NCBI GenBank assembly: GCA_905221605.1
Contig: CAJNDS010000161.1
Span: forward strand, 1-64,000
Source: Symbiodinium natans
Taxonomy: Eukaryota > Sar > Dinophyceae > Suessiales > Symbiodiniaceae
Reading direction: 5' to 3'
DNA length: 64,000 nucleotides
Part shown: in pieces, positions 53,560 through 61,766 of the stretch
Numbering within the stretch: position 1 is the stretch's first letter
Layout of the letters: each line of letters starts with the position of its first letter
The notes under the pieces: generated by a model
Databases searched by the model: none
Seen by the model: the letters and a program-made list of their open reading frames with translations, nothing else
Told to the model about the DNA's origin: nothing
Program-made: the position numbers and the translations under genes

Positions 53560-54415
53560 TACGAAAATTCAGACCTTATGGTGGAAGTTGAATTTTCCGT
53601 TTAAAAATAGAGATATAAACGTCTTCTTAGTAAATAATCGAGAAAACAGAGCTTGTGTTATGAGACATGAACAAAAACACTTGTTGTCTACGAGTCACAA
53701 ATAGAGATAATGCATGTACTCTTATGACAAAAAAGAGAATCAGCTTTTCATGCATTCCTCTCTCATGTCTTCCTCGTGAAATAAAGAGAAAAAGTCTGAA
53801 AATACTGACAAAATAAGAAACTATAGAACAATAGAGTTTTTCGCTATACAATATAGAGAAATTAGATGCTTCCTATGACAACATAGAGGAAATAAAGGCT
53901 TTCATACGAAAATATAGCGAAAATACAAAGTGTTTTCATATTAAAATGTAGAGGTCTTGATATTCAAATATAGAGAATAGAGGTTTTCATGTTCAAATGT
54001 TAAGACAATGGAGGTTTGCCTATTCAGAGACAGAGAAAATAATGGGCTTCCTATTAAAATTAGGACAAGAGGAACAAAAACACTTTTAATTGCAAGTCAC
54101 ATATTGAGATAACACAGAGAATAAGTTTCTCATGTCTTCCTCATTAAATATAGAGGAAAACTATGACGATATAGACAAAAATAGAGAGAAATGGAGGTTT
54201 TAGTTATAAAATAGAGAGAAATAGAGGTTTTCGAATTGAAGTATAGAGAAATTAGAAAAGCTAGAGGTTTTCATGCTAAATGTAGAGAAAATAGAGGTTT
54301 TCATATTCAAATATAGAGAAGAAAGAGGTTTTCCTGTTCAAATATAGAGGAGAAAGAGGTTTTCCTATTGAAAATTAGAGAAAATAAATGTTTTCATAGT
54401 AAAATATAGAGAAAA
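53560..54415 (+). repeat. AT-rich minisatellite (AAATATAGAGAAAATAGAGG)
   Basis: About 25 imperfect units of roughly 30 bases (ATATAGAGAAAATAGAGGTT followed by TTCATATTCA). Composition is strongly AT-rich compared with the flanks. No gene. Confidence 0.8.
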
Positions 54416-54630
54416 CAGCAAAAACGCTCCGCACCCGCAGCAAAAAAAAAAGGCGCCCCCACGGCACCCGCAACAAAAAAAAAACGCGCCCCCGCACCCG
54501 CAGCAAAAAAAAAAACGCGCCCCCCGCACCCGCAGCAAAAAAAAAACGCGCCCCCGCACCCGCAGCCAAAAAAAAAGGCGCCCCCGCACCCACAGCAAAA
54601 AAGCACCCGCAACAAAAAAAAGCACTCTTA
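54415..54630. repeat. CGCACCCGCAGC-A(n) minisatellite, second locus
   Basis: Seven units of CGCCCCCGCACCCGCAGC plus A10, the same unit as at 52480-52915. Together the two loci bracket the 53-54-kb minisatellites. Confidence 0.85.
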
Positions 54631-54895
54631 CCCATCTTATCATCATCAATACTTACGATTCTTCACATGATTGATTTTTTTCCTGAGGGGTGGGGTAGGG
54701 GGGGAGGAACAGGTTAAAGGTTATGCGCGCAAGGCAGGGGCTCAGGGCTTGAGGTGTGCATTTTTTTGTTTCGGAACTTCGGCTGTCGCGTTGAGAGGCT
54801 TAAGGGTTTTGGGTTCGACTGTTGCAGGCTTTTCCAAGATCTGTCTGACTCCAAACTGAAACTGGTAGCAGCGTAATGTCCTGGTTTGTGGCTAT

Positions 54896-54940
54896 CCCTA
54901 AACCCTAAACCCTAAACCCTAAACCCTAAACCCTAAACCA
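54896..54940 (+). repeat. Interstitial telomere-type repeat ahead of an exon
   Basis: Six CCCTAAA units end 24 bases before the acceptor of the first visible exon of the NTF2-like gene (54965). Confidence 0.9.
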
Positions 54941-54964
54941 TGAAGGCCTCGCTGCTCCGTGCAG

Positions 54965-55748
54965 GACTTGCTGGCCAAGAGCTTGCCCTTCCTCACGGAT
55001 GAGTCGCTGATTGCGGAGGACGTCAGCTACGACGGCCCGTTGGCAAGCTGCCAGGGCCGTGACTTGCTGTTGGTTAGTAGGGAATGAGGGAATGAGGTAC
55101 ATTGAGGTACCCTATATCCCCCTATATATACCCTTTAAGGGATTATGTAGGCTACCTCATTCCCGGATTCCCTACCAACCAACAGTAAGGTGAGGACTAC
55201 CTCTCCGCGATGCGGGAGTGGCAGCAGCTGGTCCCAGAAAGGCTGGAGGACTTCAAGGTGCTGAACCTGGAATCTTGGCAGCTGAACCCTGGAGTGGTCA
55301 CTGCGAGGTGCCCGGGGGGGCGGGGGGAGGGTTGCGGGGTAGGAACGGACGCTGGGCGGCTCCTGATTCAGGGACCACTGTCGCCACTGCTGTTGCTGCT
55401 CCTGCCGTTAACTCCTGCGAGCGCGACTACTACTTGGAGGTTCATGGTACTCAACCAATTGTAACGGCACTTAAAAACCCACTTGTAAGCGCCTGAAGTG
55501 CACAAAGATGGTGATGCGTACAGTTAGAAGTACAGGTATAATTGGTTAATAAGTAGTATGAACCTCCAAGTACTGCTCCTGCTATCTCCGACACGTGCTG
55601 TTCTGCGAATGGTACTGCTTCTGCTACAGCGGTGATTGCGAGAATGATGTCTACAAGTCTGACTATGATCATGATCATGATGATCGTTATGATTGCGATT
55701 ATTGTGTTGCTTCTCATTCATTTACTGAGTACTTCTGCTGTTATGGCA

Positions 55749-55793
<45 letters not shown>

Positions 55794-58033
55794 TTATAGT
55801 TCTTCTTTTGTGACCACCGTCTGGATTCACGATCGCAATGATTTGAGTACACCTTCCACTACTTAGACCCTAAACCCTAAACCTTAAGTCCTGATCATCA
55901 TGAAGGTGGCGGGTCGCCTTCGTGGCCCCGCTTCCGCCCTCTTGGAAGTTGCGGGAGCTCCCCGAGGACGCGCCGCTGTTGCCTGGGGCCAAGGCTGGAG
56001 ATGTTGGCCTTGTGGGAGCTTCCGAAATTTTACATTCTTGTATCACTTTATCATAGGGTTTAGGGTTTAGGGTTTAGGGATTCTATCCTGGAGGGTATTT
56101 CAGGCGTGCGCTTGGGTCCGACTGGGGTCATGCTCCAGGCTCTCGAGATCTCCGGGCCTGGACCTTGAGACCCTGAAGTTTCCAGGTGCGTGTCGAGACG
56201 CAGTTGGTCGCCGAGCTCACGCTGAACTCGCAGGGCAAGGTAGGGTTTAGGGTTTAGGGTTTAGGGTTTAGGGTTTAGGGTTTAGGGTTTAGGGTGTGCT
56301 GGGGGAGAATGACTCAGCTCTGAACTGAGCAGGGGGCAATCCCTTCACACCCCTTTGGCTTCCTGTCTCCTGCTGAGAAGCAGCTGCTGCCTACCGCTTG
56401 CTTCCAGGTCCTTCTAGGTATAAGTGGCCCATAGATTGTTCCGTTCAATGTGCCGTTGTCGCTCGCTTCACATATACTTCGTTCTCAAGTCGGACGGCGG
56501 GACTGCAGTGGAGCTTCAGTGATCCCAGCCGTACCATTCTTAGTCAATCTCGACCCAACTTGAAGCCCAAACTCCTGAATCCCCAAAACCCTGTGGAAAC
56601 CCTGAGCTCCCAACATCCCAAAAGATCCCTACATATCCCAAGCACACTGCAGACCCCCTGAGCCTCCTTGCACGCCTCCTTACCAGGTGGTGCGGCATGA
56701 GGAGGCCATCTCCGCAGGCTATGAGATCCTCGATGCCATCGCGCGCTACGAGCTGCTCACCGCCAGGAGACGACAGGCCGACGCTCAGCGCGACAATTTT
56801 TGCTTTAGTGGTTGTGAGGGGGTCGTTTCATGGGGGGCCGATCTGGTCCCTTGCCTCCTTTAAAGGGTTCTGAAGTATGTAGATTGTGGTTCTGAGTAGG
56901 ACCTGGTGAAGGGGACTGACGCTCAGCGCGACAATTTTTTCTTTATTCGTTCTTGGGGCGTCGTTTCATGGGGGCCGATCTGGTCCCTTGCCTCCTTTAA
57001 AGGGTTCTGAAGTATGTAGATTGTGGTTCTGAGTAGGGACTTGGTGAAGGAGGTCTCTTGTCTCACCCCTCCATGTACCCCCCTCCTGCACGACCCCTTG
57101 AGGGACCTCTAGGTAAACTAATTTCCTGAAGGCTTGCAGATGTTCTTGGGTCTGTGGGGCTTTCGAACTGTAGATTGTAGACATTAGCAGTCGCAGGGAA
57201 TTTATGGTTCAGGGGCACTTATGTGCTTTGTTGCTGTCAGAAAGTCGAGGTGGGACATAGCAATGTTTCGGCATCGAACTTCGAACCTCTCCAAACCCCA
57301 AACCCCCCAAACCACCTGAACCCTCAACATCCCTGCGCCCGAAAACCCCCCAAAAAACGATCCTAAGGCCCCACAAATCCCTGGAAAACAGCAAAGGATC
57401 CCGTTTCCTGGTACTGGCAAGTCCTCAAGGACACCACCATGGAAGAGATGGCCGTGCGCTCGGGGCAGATGGCCACACCAGAGGAGCGTGCCCTCTTAGG
57501 GTTTAGGGTTTAGGGTCTAAACCCTGCGAGGGTGTAAACAACTAGAATCCCCCGGAAACAGTCGGACCATCAACCCTTGAGTTCAGGGTCCGGGTTGGGG
57601 TTGAGGGTTTGGGGTAGCCCGAAACCTCCAGGGGCTGAATAAGCCCCTGCCTAAACGGGCGCAGGGGAGCGCAAGGGAGGAGCATTCAGGAGATTTAGGG
57701 CAGTTTGTTATAGGGCCTAGGGTTCCGGGTCATTCTGCAGCGGGATAGATTTCGGCCCTTGAAGTGCTTCGGATTCAGGAATGCTGGCATGCCCCAAGTC
57801 TGGAGACCCTGCTGCTGGGGGAAGAAGGCTTCGGCAGCTGCCCGCACCCTAAACCCTAAACCCTAAACCCTAAACCCTAAGCCCTAAACCCTAAACCCCC
57901 CCCCCCCCAAAAAAAAAAGGAGCTGGAGTGGCGATTCAACGAGATGGTGGTGCGCAACTTCCTGTACGGCGCAGTCCTAGGAATCGCCTTCTGGTTTACC
58001 CTGAAGTTCTTTATTGCGCTCAGAAGGCCCTAA
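54965..58033 (+). CDS. NTF2-like-fold protein with C-terminal membrane anchor (seven exons, N-terminus missing)
   Basis: Exons 54965-55058, 55190-55307, 55906-55993, 56186-56239, 56687-56776, 57397-57483 and 57920-58033 join in perfect phase to 214 residues plus a stop. The order is SLPFLTDESLIAEDVSYDGP, QGREDYLSAMREWQQL, VVTARWRVAFVAPLPPSW, VRVETQLVAELTLNSQGK, VVRHEEAISAGYEILDA, DPVSWYWQVLKDTTMEEM, then a membrane span FLYGAVLGIAFWFTLKFFIA and a short basic tail. The pattern Y-D/P, YLxAMREW, ARWRV, ELTLNxxGKVxRHE matches SnoaL/NTF2-like domains, as in plant-type DUF2358 proteins; this is recognition by eye. Such domains bind small ligands or partners; the role here is unknown. Introns use GT, GC and GA donors, all but one preceded by AG. 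The first exon opens with an acceptor (GTGCAG), so upstream exons exist. Confidence 0.75.
55059..55189 (+). repeat. Intron 1 of the NTF2-like gene is a foldback element
   Basis: This 131-base intron contains inverted arms 55069-55099 and 55153-55183, 31 bases each with three mismatches (GTTGGTTAGTAGGGAATGAG in the left arm), around a 53-base loop. Just 10 bases lie before the left arm and six after the right. GTGA is present at both intron borders. Confidence 0.85.
55431..55572 (+). repeat. Second foldback element, in intron 2
   Basis: Arms TACTTGGAGGTTCAT...AACCAATT (55431-55464) and its complement (55537-55572) have a loop of about 72 bases. Its sequence is unrelated to the first foldback. 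Confidence 0.75.
55748..55795. repeat. (ATC)n microsatellite
   Basis: About 15 ATC/TCA units within intron 2 of the NTF2-like gene. Confidence 0.9.
56240..56294 (+). repeat. Telomere-type repeat forming the 5' end of an intron
   Basis: Intron 4 of the NTF2-like gene begins directly with GTAGGG followed by seven TTTAGGG units, so the splice donor is itself a telomere unit. Introns 2, 3 and 6 also contain such units (55866-55885, 56055-56078, 57497-57535, 57846-57899). Confidence 0.85.
56777..57060 (+). repeat. Direct duplication of about 140 bp inside intron 5
   Basis: GACGCTCAGCGCGACAATTT to ACTTGGTGAAGG is present twice in tandem (56778-56919 and 56920-57057) with few differences. The first unit starts two bases after the exon end. 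Confidence 0.85.
57846..57899 (+). repeat. Telomere-type repeat near the end of intron 6
   Basis: CCCTAAA units are followed by a C-run and A-run leading directly to the acceptor of the last exon (57920). Confidence 0.85.
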
Positions 58034-58290
58034 CTTCTGGCACGCAGGCGGTCTCAAAAAAGGTGCGGCCTGTGTGCGCAGTGATGGTTGTGTCCGGATG
58101 TGTCGCGCTTCGCGTGTGTCTTGCTGGTGCTGCATGAACTGTGCGGCAGCACCAAGCTTGAAGACTTTGCTGCCGACTTTCTGCCAGGTTCGCCTAGGTA
58201 CCTGATGTGTGTTGGCCAAAATGATCAACATGTCAAGCAGTAACTTCCGCCATCTAGCCCAGGCTATCAGGGGGCTGCGGGATCCCAGAG

Positions 58291-58467
58291 GTGAATTACT
58301 ACCAAGGGCTGCTGCCGCTAGCTGAGGGAAGCATGCCTGCAACACATGGCCTGTGCCTCAGCGAGTTTCCCAACGCCGGGCCACACGCACCTCGGAAGCT
58401 CTACGATGGTCTTTGGTTGGTATGTTGGTAACAACATTCAAGATAAGTGATACCTTTGTAGAATTAT

Positions 58468-58501
<34 letters not shown>

Positions 58502-59339
58502 CATGCTAAAAGTACAAAATACACAGTATTAGTAGTACCAATTGTGCTAGTTCTGTACTAGTATGGCTCTTTGCTACGCGCCGTCGATCTCTGGCGAAGC
58601 CTTGCAGTGCTCGCAGCAGTGTCCCGCAAATACTGCACAGGGAAACTCGTAGCTCGCGCTTGGTTCAGATAGGGGTCTGTTGGCACGCGTGTATAGCACC
58701 GCGACCACCGTCTTGGGAGCCTGCGCAGCCGACAAGGGGCAAGCTGAGGTCAGCATTGGCCAACGCTCGCCTTTGAGCAGCTTCTTTGGCGAGACCACAC
58801 CATCAGAGTTCACGACCTTCCAGGCCGTGGGCTCAATCCCCTGCACCAAGCCCTCAAGTTTGCACGCCAGGGCTCTGAACAGGAAACATATTAGTTGAGT
58901 GCTGGGAGCTGTGCTAGCTGTTCTGCTTGTGAGATTTCTGGTCCTTAGCGGTCGGCAGGCGCACGCGCCCAAACGACGAACACCCGCGTCCTTCACGATC
59001 GACCAGTTCTGGAACTCACCAGAAGGCAAGAGATGCCAGGCAAAGATCAACGAAGGCCTCAACAAAGGAGATAATTCAGGAGAGCAGCTCATGACTGCGA
59101 ACATGGTCCTGCTCTTTTGGGTTTAGAGATGTGGGGAGAGTAGACATTGGCAGGAGCGTGAAGTCTAGAGTCTAGAGTCTGGTGTTCCAGGAGAAGATGA
59201 CAAGTCCATTCTCGCCATGGTGGAGAAGGTCGCGAAAGCCAGTGGGCCAGAATGTGCACGGGCCCTCTCGCACCTGGAGGGAACTCCCGCCGAGTCCTTG
59301 GCAAAGATTCAAGCTGGGGTGGCGAACTTCCTTCCCTGA
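58291..59339 (+). CDS. Second multi-exon gene, family unknown (three exons placed)
   Basis: Exons 58291-58419 (VNYYQGLLPLAEGSMPATHG to KLYDGLWL, donor GTATGT), 58959-59079 (AHAPKRRTPASFTIDQFW, NSPEGKRCQAKINEG) and 59191-59339 (EDDKSILAMVEKVAKASG, ECARALSHLEGTPAESL, ending ANFLP and a stop) join in phase. The second intron is bounded by AG|GAGAG and AG|GAGAA, so it uses a GA donor. The gene follows the NTF2-like gene on the same strand, starting within 260 bases of its stop. A further upstream exon near 58096-58187 (STKLEDFAADFLP) is likely. The C-terminal exon is helical and Ala/Glu-rich. Function not recognised. Confidence 0.6.
58474..58500. repeat. (AT)n microsatellite
   Basis: TATATATAT run inside intron sequence of the second gene. 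Confidence 0.9.
58574..58884 (-). CDS. Possible minus-strand terminal exon nested in an intron
   Basis: Read on the minus strand, a pyrimidine-rich acceptor (TTTCCTGTTCAG) opens a frame with LACKLEGLVQGIEPTAWKVV, SPKKLLKGERWPMLTSACPL and a CxxC end (GHCCEHCKASPEIDGA) followed by a stop. The plus strand is also open here, but its phase does not fit the flanking exons (58419 and 58959, both phase 0). No other exon of a minus-strand gene was found, so this could be chance. Confidence 0.3.
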
Positions 59340-60040
59340 GTATTGCATCTTCCGGCTGTGCCCGGTTTAGGGTTTTAGGGGTTTAGGCGGTTTAGGGTTG
59401 AAATAGAGGGTTCAGGGTTTAGAGGGTTCAGGGGTTAGAGGGTTCCGGGTTTAGGGTTTAGGGTCGACTTGCCAAGAGAAGGGAGAAGTGACGCTGGGAC
59501 ACGCTGTGTGACGCCTGTAAAAGAGTGACGTGTCAGGTTCCGGGAAGTGGAAGTGGCACTGACATTCTCGTGTGATGGCTTCTTATCTGTGTCCATCATC
59601 TGTCTACTCCATGTCAGCCACACTCATCAGGTTGGGTTGCGGACGCTAACTTATTCAGCATTTAAGTACAAAGTCTGATCTCATCCCCTTGCTTTCCAGC
59701 ACGGAGGAGGTTCGTTTATATCAACCCTGCCTGTGTACCGAACCTACATATCGGCCGCGGTGAAAGACCCATGCACCGCGTCGGTGGCCGCTTGCTTTTC
59801 GCTGGGCTTGCTGCAGCAAGCGCGTCGGAGCCCCGTGTGCCTCGCCCCATCTGCTTGTTTCCTGTGCTGGTGTTTGCAGTCCTGCTTTTGCAGGCAGTGT
59901 ACTGTTCAGGGAAGTGATCTATTCGTGATGACAGAAAGCTCTGGATGGGGGAGAATAAGATTCCTGCCCGATGTCAGGTACCGCTCGGGGAATGCCTGGA
60001 CCACCAGTGTGAGGTCCAGGTGCAGAGGGGGCGGGGGGCC
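59340..60040. other. No firm gene; telomere-type words and one possible exon
   Basis: TTTAGGG variants occupy 59364-59466. After TTTCCAG at 59700 two frames are open; one includes FVYINPACVPNLHIGRG and a hydrophobic stretch, the other VYRTYISAAVKDPCTASVAA. Neither could be confirmed. Confidence 0.3.
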
Positions 60041-60153
60041 TAAACCCTAAACCCTAAACCCTAAACCCTAAACCCTAAACCCTAAACCCTAAACCCTAGA
60101 CCCTAGACCCCAGACCCTAGACCCTAAACCCTAAACCCTAAACCCTAAACCCT
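60041..60153 (+). repeat. Interstitial telomere-type repeat (CCCTAAA)n
   Basis: About 15 units, including CCCTAGA and CCCCAGA variants. The tract ends 130 bases from the minus-strand spliced-leader relic at 60285-60305. Confidence 0.9.
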
Positions 60154-60284
60154 ATACGGGGGGCAACCAAAGGGAGACAGGAAACCAAGCAGTCAACCCC
60201 AGAAGAAGCCCTTAAGCTCCCCAGACCAACCACAAACCAAACCCAAAAGACCAAGCACTCTTTTTTCACTAAGTGCATCGTCAT
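60138..60284 (-). pseudogene. Processed-gene fragment after a spliced-leader relic
   Basis: Directly after the SL relic, an ATG (minus strand, 60284-60282) opens a 48-codon frame: MTMHLVKKECLVFWVWFVVG then a small-residue stretch (LGSLRASSG). This looks like an N-terminal signal peptide or signal anchor. The frame runs into the CCCTAAA tract and stops there. The simplest view is a truncated retrocopy of an SL-carrying mRNA; a functional first exon with an intron in telomere repeat is the alternative. Confidence 0.45.
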
Positions 60285-60305
60285 CTTGAGCCAAAATGGT
60301 TCCGG
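60285..60305 (-). other. Dinoflagellate spliced-leader relic, minus strand
   Basis: On the minus strand 19 of 21 bases match the DinoSL, with the complete CCATTTTGGCTCAAG end intact and two differences near its 5' part. It is followed at once by ATG. SL sequence in genomic DNA at this position points to reinsertion of a trans-spliced mRNA copy. Confidence 0.75.
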
Positions 60306-60373
60306 GTTCATTGACCCTTTCCCTTCCAACACCAACTCTTTCCTGAATACAAATTGCAGCTCCGCACTCCCCC

Positions 60374-60395
60374 TGTCCTAGGTTTTCCTAGGACA
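60374..60395. repeat. Perfect 9-bp inverted repeat with TTTT loop
   Basis: TGTCCTAGG-TTTT-CCTAGGACA, about 200 bases beyond the copia-type coding end. It may be part of the element's untranslated or LTR region; no LTR pair can be seen in this window. Confidence 0.55.
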
Positions 60396-60588
60396 CAAAC
60401 TGGAGGTGCAGACCTTTGACCGAAAAATTGTCGCTTTGACAACGGTCATCTTCATGTTTAACGTCCGATGGACGGGCCATAGCCATTAATTTGCACACCA
60501 TGGTTTTACGTCTTTCCAGGACGAACCTTCAGCTCATTGGCCGAATCCCTTACCATTGAGGATTTCTTCACCTCACACTTGAAAAAGT

Positions 60589-61476
60589 TTACGTTCCAGC
60601 GGCCCGTTCCTCACCAAGGAACTCAGCATTCACCACCCAACCTTTCTTGACGCAATGCTTACAAAGCGTCTTGGCCCTGGGCTGTGAATATCGCAGAACA
60701 TCACAGTCACTGCTTGCGTGCATACAGTTCCCACCCACCGTTGTATACAAAGTGGCACTCGCGGGAATAACCACCACTTTCCTGCCCCACAGCCATTTAT
60801 ACAGCTTCCGAAAGAGATACCTGGCCAACTCCCAGAGTATGATTGTTGCCACCAAATACACAGCGATGTCCGCATTGTTGATAACCATTTCAATACTTTG
60901 AGCCAGAACCATAACCGTAGATGTGTTGGCGACCCTGCACACCCCTTCTTCTGAGCAAAAGAATCCAGCAATTGACGCTTCTTCTCCACCAATTGCCATC
61001 CCTTGCAGAGATGCAGCCACCATCATGACCGCCATTGCAAGAGAGGCCCTTTTCAAGTCAGTTCCTTGCACCAACATTTGGAGACCCCAAAGCGCCTTTT
61101 GCTTCGCATAAACCTGTCCACTCATCAATTTTGTCAACAGGTCAGCAATCATATACTCACCGCGAAGATGCGCTATCACCATGTAACCACGGTCCACCAG
61201 AGACCTGACACCGGCTGCTCGAATTCTCAGGTGCCTTGTCCTCCAGCTTCCAGCAGGATATTGAATGATTGAGCATGTCGAAACCGAATCTGTATACAGC
61301 ACTTTTTGCAGCGATTCTTCACCTGTTCCAACCAAAGCGGCAATTATAGGGGTGCACGACTGAATCATCGTTGCTCCCTCTATAGACGCATGCAACTCAG
61401 CCTCAGCAGTACTTAAAGCCACCGTTGATTGTCTCTGCGTTGCCCACATCACTGGACAATCACCCCAAACCACCAC
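60589..61476 (-). CDS. Copia-type RNase H (C-terminal part) and membrane-anchored tail
   Basis: The frame starts within the RNase H domain (CPVMWATQRQSTVALSTAEA), with catalytic E27, D63 (LYTDSVS) and D112 (YMIADLLTK) visible. The first aspartate is in the neighbouring frame (61449-61766). Beyond RNase H the protein continues for about 170 residues with two hydrophobic segments (around LAMAVMMVAASLQGMAI and AVYLVATIILWELARYL) and a Cys-rich end (KTLCKHCVKKGW). Ordinary copia polyproteins end shortly after RNase H, so the membrane-type tail is unusual. Frame loss at about 61470 suggests a decayed copy. Confidence 0.75.
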   Translation of the reverse strand: MVVWGDCPVMWATQRQSTVALSTAEAELHASIEGATMIQSCTPIIAALVGTGEESLQKVLYTDSVSTCSIIQYPAGSWRTRHLRIRAAGVRSLVDRGYMVIAHLRGEYMIADLLTKLMSGQVYAKQKALWGLQMLVQGTDLKRASLAMAVMMVAASLQGMAIGGEEASIAGFFCSEEGVCRVANTSTVMVLAQSIEMVINNADIAVYLVATIILWELARYLFRKLYKWLWGRKVVVIPASATLYTTVGGNCMHASSDCDVLRYSQPRAKTLCKHCVKKGWVVNAEFLGEERAAGT

Positions 61477-61766
61477 CGCTCCTGAGTGGCTCTTCTAGCA
61501 TCCGCGTAGGACTCTACCACCTTGACGCCTCGCCCATAACGCAACACCTCATTCCTTTCTTTTTCGCATGTTGCGATTGCTCCAAACGTCAAGCCTAACG
61601 TTGGAGTTGCAGCAAGGTATCGAAATACCTCCTCAGCCTTTTTAACCACAAATCGCGGCCTTCGGGATGTCCACAAAGACAACTGGCTTGTGCAGAAAGC
61701 CAAATCAGGTCGAGTTTTGATTGCCACCCAGAGGAACTCCCCTACGGCACCTTGAGCCGCTCGCAA
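61449..61766 (-). CDS. Copia-type RT thumb and start of RNase H
   Basis: GEFLWVAIKTRPDLAFCTSQ is the conserved copia segment between RT and RNase H, and VVESYADA holds the first RNase H aspartate (D89). The frame is joined to RT upstream and to the rest of RNase H downstream by shifts at about 61750 and 61470. Confidence 0.75.
   Translation of the reverse strand: MRAAQGAVGEFLWVAIKTRPDLAFCTSQLSLWTSRRPRFVVKKAEEVFRYLAATPTLGLTFGAIATCEKERNEVLRYGRGVKVVESYADARRATQERWWFGVIVQ

Noticed and set aside
60480-60500. CCATAGCCATTAATTTGC as another spliced-leader relic
   Set aside because: Several mismatches and no GGCTCAAG end.
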